Positions 13,982 to 23,500 of a stretch of 64,000 nucleotides of DNA are shown piece after piece (within the stretch, counting starts at the first letter, position 1; every line of letters begins with the position of its first letter). The notes under the pieces are model-generated. The model did not search any database, had not been told where the DNA came from, and saw only the letters and a program-made list of their open reading frames with translations. The stretch is from contig JAUIII010000002.1 in the NCBI GenBank assembly GCA_030431855.1, positions 1-64,000 on the forward strand, given 5' to 3'. The translations under genes and the position numbers were made by a program. Origin of the DNA: a bacterium. GTDB taxonomy: Bacteria > Patescibacteriota > Saccharimonadia > Saccharimonadales > Saccharimonadaceae.

Positions 13982-16717
13982 ATGGTTAAAATAAATACCG
14001 TTATTCAGCGCACTGGCATATATCTATTAGTAGGTTTGCTGCTGACGACCCTTCTCAGCACTATGCTTTCCTCGGTTGCCCGGGCAGATGGACAAAATGG
14101 ATCGGCCATCAACTCAGAGTTGAATTCGAAGGTGCTTGACCATCAGTTGTATTTCTTCCTAGTATCATGCGCCGCGCAGGTAGACATGGACAAAACCACC
14201 AATGATGAGGTTGATGCATGGGAATGGTTTTACAGAGGTGACTATACAAAAGATGCTGTACGTGGCGACATGTACGACAACGGCGAGGTAGACTGTGCCA
14301 GGGGCGGCTTTATTCGTGAGGCATTCGGCCGATTCGGGTTTAGCGACCCTCGCACTACAATTTGTAGCCTGGATTTTGTGTACCACACGGAAACAGGTGG
14401 GCTAGGCAAAACGGTGAATGGCGGCAACAACGCCGCAGCCTGTGAAAGCGGATTTGATCAAGATGGCGGCCATATCGAGGGAGCAGGTAGCGAAGATACA
14501 GCTCGCGAGAATCAGCGAACAGCAATGATTAATCTGCTCGGGTCTACTGCTGCAGGCAAGGCTGCCGCACTGCCACTCACACCAGAAGCCGAGTACATTC
14601 GAAAATACCGCACCCTGATGAATGGCTGCCAGATAAACTTAATTCGAAAGATTACGCAGGATAGCTCGGCAGCCACTGGCAACGCACAGCTATTTAAGAT
14701 ACCCGTGGTGAACTCAGACGGCAGTGTGGAGTGGTGGCTAGGCGAGGCACCATGGAGTAATGCTGATAGTCGCAAACAGCTGCTAGTAGCCACCACGTCT
14801 ACCAAGTCAACCGAAGACCACAAGGAAATCTCCTGCGGCAAACTCTCTACCGATCTACAAGGCGGGCTGTACAAGAGCTACGCGACCTTCGTAGAAGCTC
14901 ATCCCGACGATCCGTATTCAGACGTCGGCACTAAGGATGACGACGACACGACAACCAGCTGTAAGGTTGACGGCGTTGGCTGGATTGTATGCCCCGTGAT
15001 GAATTTCATCGCCGAGCTGAACGAACAAGCCTTTGGGCAATTACAAAAATTCTTGGTTATCGAGCCAGAGCTGCTAACGCAGAGCGCATCGAAAGTCGCC
15101 TGGCAGACCTTCCGAGACTTTGCCAACGCCGCCTTTGTGGTTGCGTTTCTGATTATTATCTACTCGCAACTCACTGGTGCCGGCATTACCAATTACGGCG
15201 TGAAGAAAATGCTGCCAAAACTGGTGGTAGCAGCTATACTGGTAAACGTTTCATATTATGTGTGTCAGCTTGCGGTTGATATTAGCAATATTGCCGGCGC
15301 CAGTATTTATGATATGTTTAAAAACATTCCGATTGGGCCAGACGGTAAAAGTCCGGGCGAAATAGGCAGCCAGTGGCAGTCGATAGCGTTTGCTATCTTG
15401 GCAACGGGCGCAACCGCGGCTCTGCTGGCGTTGGTAATCTTCGCGCCAATGACTATGCTGGCAGTTGGCCTGGCACTAATGATATTGATAGCCCGCAAGG
15501 CTTTCCTAATCCTTCTCGTAGTTATCTCGCCACTTGCGTTTGTTGCCTACCTACTACCCAACACCGAACAGTGGTTTAAACGGTGGTGGAAAGCATTTTC
15601 AACGCTATTAGTACTCTACGTAGTAATCGCCGCGATATTTGGCGGCAGCTACTTAGCGTCGAATATTCTGATGCAAACGGCCGAATGTAGCGGAGCAGAC
15701 TGTGCCGGCGACGACCAACAGCTGCTGGCAATTACCGCCATGGCGGTGATGGCTATCCCGCTATTTGCCGTTCCCACCATTACCAAGGGCGCGTTGTCTG
15801 CTGCGGGCAGCGTGGGCGCCAAGCTGTCTGGCTTACAAAATAGCCTGGATAAACGTGGGCTTGGACAAGCCAAGCAAAGGTACGACAACACCGCCTTTGC
15901 ACGTGGTCGCGCTGCCCGCAAGCAAGGAAAGCAGAATTACCGTGATAAGAAATTTGCCGAAGCTCTTGCTGGACAAGGTGACGGTCGCATAGATAAGGCA
16001 CTGGGTAGGGCTCGTCGCACCGCCGCGCGAGGACTACCTGGCATAATGCCCGGTACAAGAGAAGCTCTCGAAAAAATTGACACCAACGCGCTAACGGCGT
16101 ATGACAAGGCCTTCGAAGAAGACGTGCGAGCAGCAAGCTTACGTCAATCAGGGCTTAGCAACGCCCAAGTTTCTACGATAAGCAGGTATGGATTAGTCGA
16201 CAAGGACGGTCCAAACCAACGAAAGGCAACCACCCATGAATTAGCGGCTGCCACCGACAGAATCATGGCTACGGGCAGCTTCGACGAGCGAAAATATGCC
16301 CTTGAATGGCTGGCCGAGAACAAAGGAGATGAGCGCAATACAGAGGCGTTGCGAGCACGTGCAGCTGGTGGCGCCGCCAAGCGTGGTGATGGCAATATAT
16401 ATGGTAAAGGCTTTGCCAACAAGATTACCGAAGAGGGCCCCGGTACAGTTAATAGCGCCCAAGATCTTGCTGCTGAAGCAATGATAAATGCCAAGGGTGG
16501 TAACATCTCAGCTGAACACTTGGTGCAGAGTGATAGCGCGACCGAATACGTGGTAGCTGCTGCTACAGGCACTGATTACAAGGGCAAGGTCTTCACCACC
16601 GGTGATGCTGATGCCAAGAAGTATGTGAAGGAAGCAGCGGATCGCGCGACGGCAGCAGACAGCCAGGTACTCGACAAGGTTAGCGAACGAAGCAAGACTG
16701 CGTTTGGCAAGCTGTAG
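13982..16717 (+). CDS. VirB6/TrbL-like channel protein with long charged tail (copy 2)
   Basis: 911 residues from ATG 13982; a farther ATG at 13952 would lie upstream of the predicted transcription start. N-terminal signal/TM, then a ~270-residue extracytoplasmic domain rich in Cys, the signature SCKVDGVGWIVCPV (about 325), about six or seven membrane helices (about 370-620), then a ~290-residue charged Ala/Arg/Lys/Glu tail. It shares the Cys signature, helix pattern (LLPNTE-WF-RW-K, VSYYVCQLAVDISNI) and tail type with the 9820 gene, so they arose by duplication and diverged outside the core. Probably the second pore subunit of the same machine. Confidence 0.85.
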   Translation: MVKINTVIQRTGIYLLVGLLLTTLLSTMLSSVARADGQNGSAINSELNSKVLDHQLYFFLVSCAAQVDMDKTTNDEVDAWEWFYRGDYTKDAVRGDMYDNGEVDCARGGFIREAFGRFGFSDPRTTICSLDFVYHTETGGLGKTVNGGNNAAACESGFDQDGGHIEGAGSEDTARENQRTAMINLLGSTAAGKAAALPLTPEAEYIRKYRTLMNGCQINLIRKITQDSSAATGNAQLFKIPVVNSDGSVEWWLGEAPWSNADSRKQLLVATTSTKSTEDHKEISCGKLSTDLQGGLYKSYATFVEAHPDDPYSDVGTKDDDDTTTSCKVDGVGWIVCPVMNFIAELNEQAFGQLQKFLVIEPELLTQSASKVAWQTFRDFANAAFVVAFLIIIYSQLTGAGITNYGVKKMLPKLVVAAILVNVSYYVCQLAVDISNIAGASIYDMFKNIPIGPDGKSPGEIGSQWQSIAFAILATGATAALLALVIFAPMTMLAVGLALMILIARKAFLILLVVISPLAFVAYLLPNTEQWFKRWWKAFSTLLVLYVVIAAIFGGSYLASNILMQTAECSGADCAGDDQQLLAITAMAVMAIPLFAVPTITKGALSAAGSVGAKLSGLQNSLDKRGLGQAKQRYDNTAFARGRAARKQGKQNYRDKKFAEALAGQGDGRIDKALGRARRTAARGLPGIMPGTREALEKIDTNALTAYDKAFEEDVRAASLRQSGLSNAQVSTISRYGLVDKDGPNQRKATTHELAAATDRIMATGSFDERKYALEWLAENKGDERNTEALRARAAGGAAKRGDGNIYGKGFANKITEEGPGTVNSAQDLAAEAMINAKGGNISAEHLVQSDSATEYVVAAATGTDYKGKVFTTGDADAKKYVKEAADRATAADSQVLDKVSERSKTAFGKL

Positions 16718-16756
16718 CGTCACTACAACATAAGCGCTCTGATATACTAACTACAT

Positions 16757-17710
16757 ATGGCTGTGTACAAAGTACCGCAAGATGTTGAGGCCGACGACAA
16801 ACTCATCGGCCCCTTTAGCTTTCGCCAGTTTATCTACCTAATGATAGTGGCAGCGGGCCTAGCGATGGGGTATTTCCTAAGCCGCCTATTTGCACCGCTC
16901 GCCATTATCCCAGCGCCTATTGTCATCTTTTTTGGCGCGTTGGCATTGCCGCTGCGAAAAGACCAGCCTATGGAAACCTACCTCGCGGCCATTGTATCGT
17001 TTTATTTAAAGCCACGCCGCAGGCTATGGGACCCAGACGGCGCCGACGATTTAGTACAAATAACGGCACCCAGAGTCGTCGAAGTACAGCGAGTGAAAGA
17101 TTTATCTCAAAGCGAGGCCGAGCAACGACTTAGTTACCTGGCGAATATTGTTGATACCCGCGGTTGGGCCGTGCGCGGCGTTGATGGCCAAATGCCAGGG
17201 GCGGGCAGCGCTATGAATACCGACGTATATAACGAAGCACAGCAAACACAAGATATTTTAGACGCCAGCGGCACGATAGGCCAAACCTTCGACGCCAAAC
17301 TAGACCAAGCCAACGCAAAATACCACGAACAGATGCTAGCGCGCGTGCGACAGCCACAAGCAACACAACAACCGGTGGCCGACCCCTATGCAAGCTTGCC
17401 CACGGAGCCAAGTAACCCAGTAGCTAGCCAACCCGCAGCCGATACCAGCAACGACCCACACGTCACGTTCAACCCGTATCCAGTCATGCACCAATCTGTT
17501 GTAACACCGGTCGATCCAAACGCGCCAAAGCAAGAGCCAGCAGCAGCAAGCGCAAAACAGGAAAACACTAGCGCTAAAGAGGTGTCCCCTGATATAATAA
17601 ACCTTGCAAACAACTCTGATTTGTCTGTGGAGACGATTGCGCGTGAGGCGAATCGTATTCAGAAGAAGCAAGATCTAGAAGACGGCGAAGTCGTCATCTC
17701 GCTTCGCTAG
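16757..17710 (+). CDS. PrgI-family membrane protein (T4SS)
   Basis: 317 residues. The N-terminus AVYKVPQDVEADDKLIGPFS followed by two TM segments (about 24-42, 48-66) and the basic segment YLKPRRRLW is the PrgI family pattern; these proteins sit beside VirB4 in Gram-positive conjugative systems, where they resemble VirB3. The C-terminal 180 residues are Gln/Pro/Ala-rich and look disordered. An extended -10 (TGA-TATACT, 16740-16748) ends 8 bp before the ATG. First gene of the unit running to VirB4 and the wall hydrolases. Confidence 0.85.
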   Translation: MAVYKVPQDVEADDKLIGPFSFRQFIYLMIVAAGLAMGYFLSRLFAPLAIIPAPIVIFFGALALPLRKDQPMETYLAAIVSFYLKPRRRLWDPDGADDLVQITAPRVVEVQRVKDLSQSEAEQRLSYLANIVDTRGWAVRGVDGQMPGAGSAMNTDVYNEAQQTQDILDASGTIGQTFDAKLDQANAKYHEQMLARVRQPQATQQPVADPYASLPTEPSNPVASQPAADTSNDPHVTFNPYPVMHQSVVTPVDPNAPKQEPAAASAKQENTSAKEVSPDIINLANNSDLSVETIAREANRIQKKQDLEDGEVVISLR

Positions 17711-17746
17711 ACAACTCAGCATAACTGGAGTGGGGAATCTAGGCGA

Positions 17747-18613
17747 GTGCCACCAGTAACAAATAACCAAACACCGCAGCCAGCTACACCTACACCGCTT
17801 GGTGCTGTTAATGGCGCCCCAGCCCCTCAGGCCCCTCAGGCACAAGCAGCGGCTAACGGCTCTGGGCCAGCCACAACGCCCGCGCCAAAGCCCGCCAACC
17901 CGAATTCGACACAAAACACCCTGCAAATATCAGAGGTACGCGAAAATATGGCGATTATGCGCGACGGTAGTTTTCGAGCTATCGTGGCCTGTAAGTCTAT
18001 CAATTTCGACCTTATGAGCTCGCGCGAGCGTGAAGGCGTGGAATACAGCTACCAAAACTTTTTGAATTCACTGTACTTTCCAGTACAGATATTTATTCGT
18101 TCTCAGCGAGTAGACATTGGGCCGTATATTGACCGCCTGGTAGACATGCGCCGCAACCAAGACAACATGCTACTTGGTGTATTAATGGATGATTACATCA
18201 ACTTTATCGATGCGCTTGCCCAAGAGGCAAACATTATGGATAAAAGTTTCTTTATAGTGGTGCCGTACTACCCATCAGGTGATTTAAGCGACCTGCGCGA
18301 CCAAGCCAAAGGCTTTTTCGGCAAAATATTTTCCAAGCCAAGCAACGAAACAATCAAGATTGACGAGGCTGCCTATCAAAAGGCTCGTGAAGAGATAAAA
18401 AACCGTGTAGACGCCGTAATGAGCGGTTTGTTTCAGATGGGTGTTAAAAGCGTGCAGCTAAATACCAAGGAGCTCGGCGAGCTGTACTACAACATGTACA
18501 ACCCCGACACCGCCGTGCGCGAACCACTGGGCGATTTTGAAACGATAACCAGTACCTACGTAAAGAAAGGGCAAGTGCCTACCGCGCCAACCCAACAAGG
18601 TGGAGCAGCCTGA
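17747..18613 (+). CDS. TraC-like N-terminal domain protein, partner of VirB4
   Basis: 288 residues from GTG 17747. A Pro/Ala/Gln-rich first 60 residues, then a folded domain (about 65-270) starting with VRENMAIMRDGSFRAIV, as in the N-terminal domain of TraC/VirB4-type ATPases. The protein has no Walker motifs. Its stop overlaps the start of the ATPase gene by 1 bp. In many systems this domain is fused to the ATPase; here it is a separate polypeptide. Presumably it docks the ATPase to PrgI and the VirB6-like pore. Confidence 0.78.
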   Translation: MPPVTNNQTPQPATPTPLGAVNGAPAPQAPQAQAAANGSGPATTPAPKPANPNSTQNTLQISEVRENMAIMRDGSFRAIVACKSINFDLMSSREREGVEYSYQNFLNSLYFPVQIFIRSQRVDIGPYIDRLVDMRRNQDNMLLGVLMDDYINFIDALAQEANIMDKSFFIVVPYYPSGDLSDLRDQAKGFFGKIFSKPSNETIKIDEAAYQKAREEIKNRVDAVMSGLFQMGVKSVQLNTKELGELYYNMYNPDTAVREPLGDFETITSTYVKKGQVPTAPTQQGGAA

Positions 18614-20547
18614 TGGCCAAGAAGCTTGATCCAGTAGATATCGCCGCTCAACAACGCGCCAAAGAACAGGCCGAGGTAGAGCAGGCGTTCTTGAAGGGGG
18701 TTACCACGCTACGTGATTTGATTGCCCCAAGCAGCCTTGAAATTCATTCAAGCCACTTCCGCCTAGGCACCAAGTACGGCAGAACACTATACGTATACGG
18801 CTACCCTCGCCAAATCTATACTGGCTGGCTATCAAGTATCATCAACATCGACGAAGTGCTGGATATCTCAATGTTCGTCTACCCGGTTGAAAGCCAGGTG
18901 GTACTAAACAACTTGCGGAAAAAAGTAACTCAGCTTGAAGCCAGCATGGCGATTAACCAAGAGAAGGGACGCACGCGTGACCCTGGACTTGAGGTTGCAA
19001 TTCAAGACGCCGAAGAGCTTCGTGACCAACTACAGGTTGGCTCCGAGCGTTTTTTCCGATATGGACTGTATATCACGCTGTACGCTGACAGTATGGACGA
19101 ACTGAGTTTCGTGCAACATAAAATTGAAACTATTTTTGGTCAGCAACTCGTATTTAGCAAAGTGGCTTCAAGCCAACAAGAACAAGGCCTCAACAGCACG
19201 ATTCCCCAGATGACCGACCAGCTGCAGATTCGCCGCAACATGAACACAGGCGCGATTTCTACTAGTTTCCCGTTCACGAGCGCCGACCTTACCGACAACA
19301 AAGGTATTTTGTATGGCATCAACATGCACAACAACGGCTTGGTCATTTTCGACCGTTTTACCCTAGAAAACGCCAACATGGTGGTATTTGCGAAGTCTGG
19401 TGCAGGTAAGTCGTTTACCGTGAAGCTTGAAGCCGTTCGTAGCATGATGACCGGTGCGGATATTTTGATTATTGACCCGGAAAACGAATACCAAAAACTG
19501 TCCGACGCGGTGGGTGGTAGTTACATTCGCCTAAGCCTCAATAGCGACACGCGTATCAATCCGTTTGATTTACCTCGCGTTATCGATACTGAAGAAGCCG
19601 ACGATGCCCTGCGCGCCAACCTTGTAACGCTGCACGGCTTGCTACGCCTTATGCTTGGCGGTAGCCAGATGACTGCTGATGGCCAGATGATTGCCGGCCT
19701 TAGCCCAGCCGAAGAAGCCGACCTCGATCAAGGGCTCATCGATACGTATGCTCGCGCCGGTATTACCTCAGATCCGCTGACGCATAATTCAACGCCGCCT
19801 ACCATTTCTGACTTGTACGATACCCTGCTACACATGGGTGGCACGGGGCCACAACTTGCGCAGCGACTGCGTAAATACACCAGCGGTACGTTTGCTGGCA
19901 TCTTCTCGCAGCAGAGCAATATCGACATCAACAACCACATGGTGGTATTCAACATTCGTGACCTTGAGGATGAACTGCGGCCTGTTGCAATGTACATTGT
20001 CTTGTCCCACATTTGGAACATTACTCGTAGCGACCAGCGCAAGCGCATGTTGATCGTTGATGAGGCATGGCAACTGATGAAATACGACGACAGTGCAAAC
20101 TTTTTGTTCAGCCTAGCAAAGCGCGCTCGTAAGTATCAGCTTGGCCTTACCACTATCACACAAGACGTAGAAGATTTTATGGGAAGCAAAATGGGCCGCG
20201 CGATTGTCGCCAACAGCTCTATGCAACTACTGCTAAAGCAGTCGTCAAGCGCGGTTGATGTGCTGTCTGATGTGTTTAAACTAACCGAGGAAGAACGCAA
20301 ACGACTGGCGAACTTCCCAGTAGGCCAAGGCTTGTTCTTCGCCGGACAAAACCACGTACATATACAAATTGTCGCCAGCCAAACCGAACAGGGCCTCGTG
20401 ACAACCGGTGGCTCAGCCCCGAGCGCACAACCACAACCTATGCCAGAACAGCCCGCCGAACAACTACCACCACAGCAGGCGCAACAAGGTGGCCAGCCAG
20501 CCGTAAACCCAGGCTATATGGAGCCAGGGGAGTATAGTATTCGCTAG
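18613..20547 (+). CDS. virB4: VirB4/TraC-type T4SS ATPase
   Basis: 644 residues. Walker A AKSGAGKS at about 259-266, Walker B MLIVDEAWQLM at about 479-489, and the LAKRARKYQLGLTTITQD and ANSSMQLLLKQS segments seen in VirB4/TraC ATPases. It powers substrate or pilin movement at the inner membrane. The N-terminal 250 residues contain a second TraC-like region; the tail after residue 600 is Gln/Pro-rich. Directly overlaps the 17747 gene and is followed after 8 bp by the large EEP/LytM gene. Confidence 0.93.
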   Translation: MAKKLDPVDIAAQQRAKEQAEVEQAFLKGVTTLRDLIAPSSLEIHSSHFRLGTKYGRTLYVYGYPRQIYTGWLSSIINIDEVLDISMFVYPVESQVVLNNLRKKVTQLEASMAINQEKGRTRDPGLEVAIQDAEELRDQLQVGSERFFRYGLYITLYADSMDELSFVQHKIETIFGQQLVFSKVASSQQEQGLNSTIPQMTDQLQIRRNMNTGAISTSFPFTSADLTDNKGILYGINMHNNGLVIFDRFTLENANMVVFAKSGAGKSFTVKLEAVRSMMTGADILIIDPENEYQKLSDAVGGSYIRLSLNSDTRINPFDLPRVIDTEEADDALRANLVTLHGLLRLMLGGSQMTADGQMIAGLSPAEEADLDQGLIDTYARAGITSDPLTHNSTPPTISDLYDTLLHMGGTGPQLAQRLRKYTSGTFAGIFSQQSNIDINNHMVVFNIRDLEDELRPVAMYIVLSHIWNITRSDQRKRMLIVDEAWQLMKYDDSANFLFSLAKRARKYQLGLTTITQDVEDFMGSKMGRAIVANSSMQLLLKQSSSAVDVLSDVFKLTEEERKRLANFPVGQGLFFAGQNHVHIQIVASQTEQGLVTTGGSAPSAQPQPMPEQPAEQLPPQQAQQGGQPAVNPGYMEPGEYSIR

Positions 20548-20555
20548 GAGTCTCT

Positions 20556-23500
20556 ATGCCCGATACAGATACCGATAACGACCTACAGCGTGAAGACCGA
20601 ATCGATGAGCGCCTTAATAAGCGGTTTGATATTACGTCTCGTCCGGGTTCTCAAGGCACCGCCAAAGACCTACAATCCAGAGAGTCGAATACAGGTAGTG
20701 CGTATACCCAGGCCGGTATCGACCAGGCCCATGCCTTTGCGAATGACAAAAACAATGCCAGTGCCGCACTAGGCAGCCAAGAAGATAACCCCTACAGCTA
20801 CGCGCCCGGCGGCTCAAATAAAAAGCCACGTAAAAAGATGTTCAAATCTGCCGTTACTCGTAGCGCGGTCGCCTTTATTGTCGTGCTCATCCTTGGCCCA
20901 CTCGGTGCTTTTTTGATGTTTATCAGTAACCCGCTGTTATCGATAGTCGAGAACGCGACACTAAGCAACGACTCACGCTCATCATTTCTTGAACGCCGGT
21001 TGGTAAAAGTGCTCGACCGCAAGGCAAAGCACGCCACCGACAAAAATATCGCGAAATCTATCGAGACTGTATCGGGTAGGCTAAATGCATTTCCGAATAA
21101 GTTACTGCTTGAAATGGACAAAGCAGGCCTAAAGCCGGTGGGAGCGGGTGATTACTCAAGCGGAAAGGGCTACAGTGAAAAACCCCCGACCCACGTCGAG
21201 GTAAAAGACACAGGTAAGCGTATCGCCATTCCTGATTTGCCAGACGCCCTGCGGAACGACTCAGCCGTACGAACATCTGTGGCGAAGGCGGTTGATGTGA
21301 GGTTCCGCGCCTACACCGGCAAGTTTATGAGTAAAGTGTTTTTCTCTGTTCGTAATATTAGCAAAAGTGGTGGCGTGATAGATGGTACCGATGAAAAAAC
21401 AGACGTCAAAAAGCTGAACGAAAAGATAAAAACACTCACTAGCGCCGAAACTGAATTTAAAGACGCCAATGCTGTAAAAAGTAGGCTAAATCCACTACTG
21501 GAAGACGTGCTAAAAAAGCAAGCGACAAAGGCTACCAAAACCGGCGATCCGATATTGATGGCGGGTGGTGCGGGTTGTATGGCAATTAATGGCCCGCGCA
21601 CCATTGCATCGGTAATACGCGGCGTTCTTTTGGGGCAGGCTGTGTTAGCCGCATCTGATATAGTTCTTTCACCTGGGCATAAAATTAAAGCAGGTGAGGC
21701 AACACCGGAAGAAGCCGGGGCGGCCGCTTCGGCCCTCACGGCTACCGATAGCAATGGCAAATCGGCGCTTGATTCGCCAATACTGCAAAGTGCTTTGGGT
21801 ATAAACAAGAACAAGGTAGAACTCGGCGCTTGGGTCGCCGCCTATAGCTTTATGTCGAGCGCGCTTGTGCAAAGCTCGATGGTAGCCGGTGCCGCTTCGC
21901 GACCAGGTTGCGACGCGATACTCAGTCCACAGGCTTTTGCCGTTTCGGCCGCCATATCGGCAGCATCGGCGGCGACCGGCCCAGGTGCAGCCGCCTACAA
22001 TGCAGCCAAAGCGGCCGCATGGGTACTGATAAAGTTCAAGGGCGCCGAGCTAGCAATCAACGCATTAGCTCCGCTTGCTGCCACTGTTGCCACGCTGATA
22101 CTGGCGAAAACCGGTGCGGGTGACTTGTTGGTGAAGTTGATTCAATACAATGCGAAGCAAGGTGAAGACCTTGGCAACTATCTGGGCATGGCGTTGCTAG
22201 CGTTCTTTTCTGACGCCGGCCTAAAAGCCTACACGCCAGCACTCACAAAAGAACAGCTTGCCACATACAACGCGACCGTGCTAACTCCATCACAACTTGC
22301 ATACCAACAAGAAATACGCTCAAACCTTAGTCCATTCGACACCTCCAGCCAGTACACCTTTATGGGTAGTATCGCCTCAAAGTTCCGCTCTAGCCTAGGC
22401 AGCAACCCAATGCAACTATCTAACGCTCTTTCAAGCGTCATCCGGATTCCATCAATGGCACTTTCGTTCACGTCGCCGAATACGTTCGCCGCAGCGCCTA
22501 CACATGACTACAGCGAAGAATGTGGGTTTGGAACGTCAAAGGTAGCCTTGAATGCCGCTTGTACCCCTTATATAGGAATGCCTGCCGAGTTTATCGACAT
22601 GGATAGCGAGGAAGCCGAGTCGCTCATCGATAGCGATGCCATCGACCAGACCGCAACTGACCCAAATGATGCAATAGACCCAGAAAGCGAACTAGGACTT
22701 AAGCTTTCAGAGTGTGCCAGCGGTGCCATCGAAGTGCTCGATGGCTGTACCATACAAACAGTGAGCGGAGGCGGCTCTTCAACCTTGTCTCCATCAGAGA
22801 TAGCACAGCAATGTAGCAACGTTGGTGACATCGAAAATGACGATCAAGCAAAACAAGCCTACGAAAACTGCGTTGAGGCGCTTTCAAACACTAACACCCG
22901 CAAGCAACCAAAGAGTGCTAGAAAAAATGCCGCCGACTTTAACTTTGCGACCGATCTGCAAATTGAATCGATTTTGAGCGGTGAAGATGACGAGCCCATA
23001 GCAAGTGCAAATGCAAGCGCAGGTGAGTTTACCATGTCATCCTACAATATACTGAGGGTTACAGACAAGAAACACACTGCCGAGGTGTGTCGAGCTCTTG
23101 GGCTACCAAACAACCAGGTGTGTACGGCACGCCGCATTCAAAATCAAGCAAACATCATTAATGGTAAAACCGAACTAAACAATAAGCCATTTGACCTTGT
23201 TATGACACAGGAGATGACTCCAGAAAATTACAGAGAGATGAAAAAGGTCCTCCCAGATTTTGACAGTTCAGTAAATGAGGAATATGGCATTTTCTGGAGA
23301 AAATCAACGTTCCCCGAAAAGTTTGAAGAGGGAACGGTGGCATCAAACAGCGGTAGTGGACGAACGCTGCAGGCGCCCTGGGTAGGCCTAAAATCGGCAT
23401 CTGGTCAAACTGTCTATGCACTATCCTTTCACTATTCTTCGTTCGCACAATTTAACGGATCGCCAGCCGAAACCACTAAAGGCGCCAAGCGCACGCTTGA

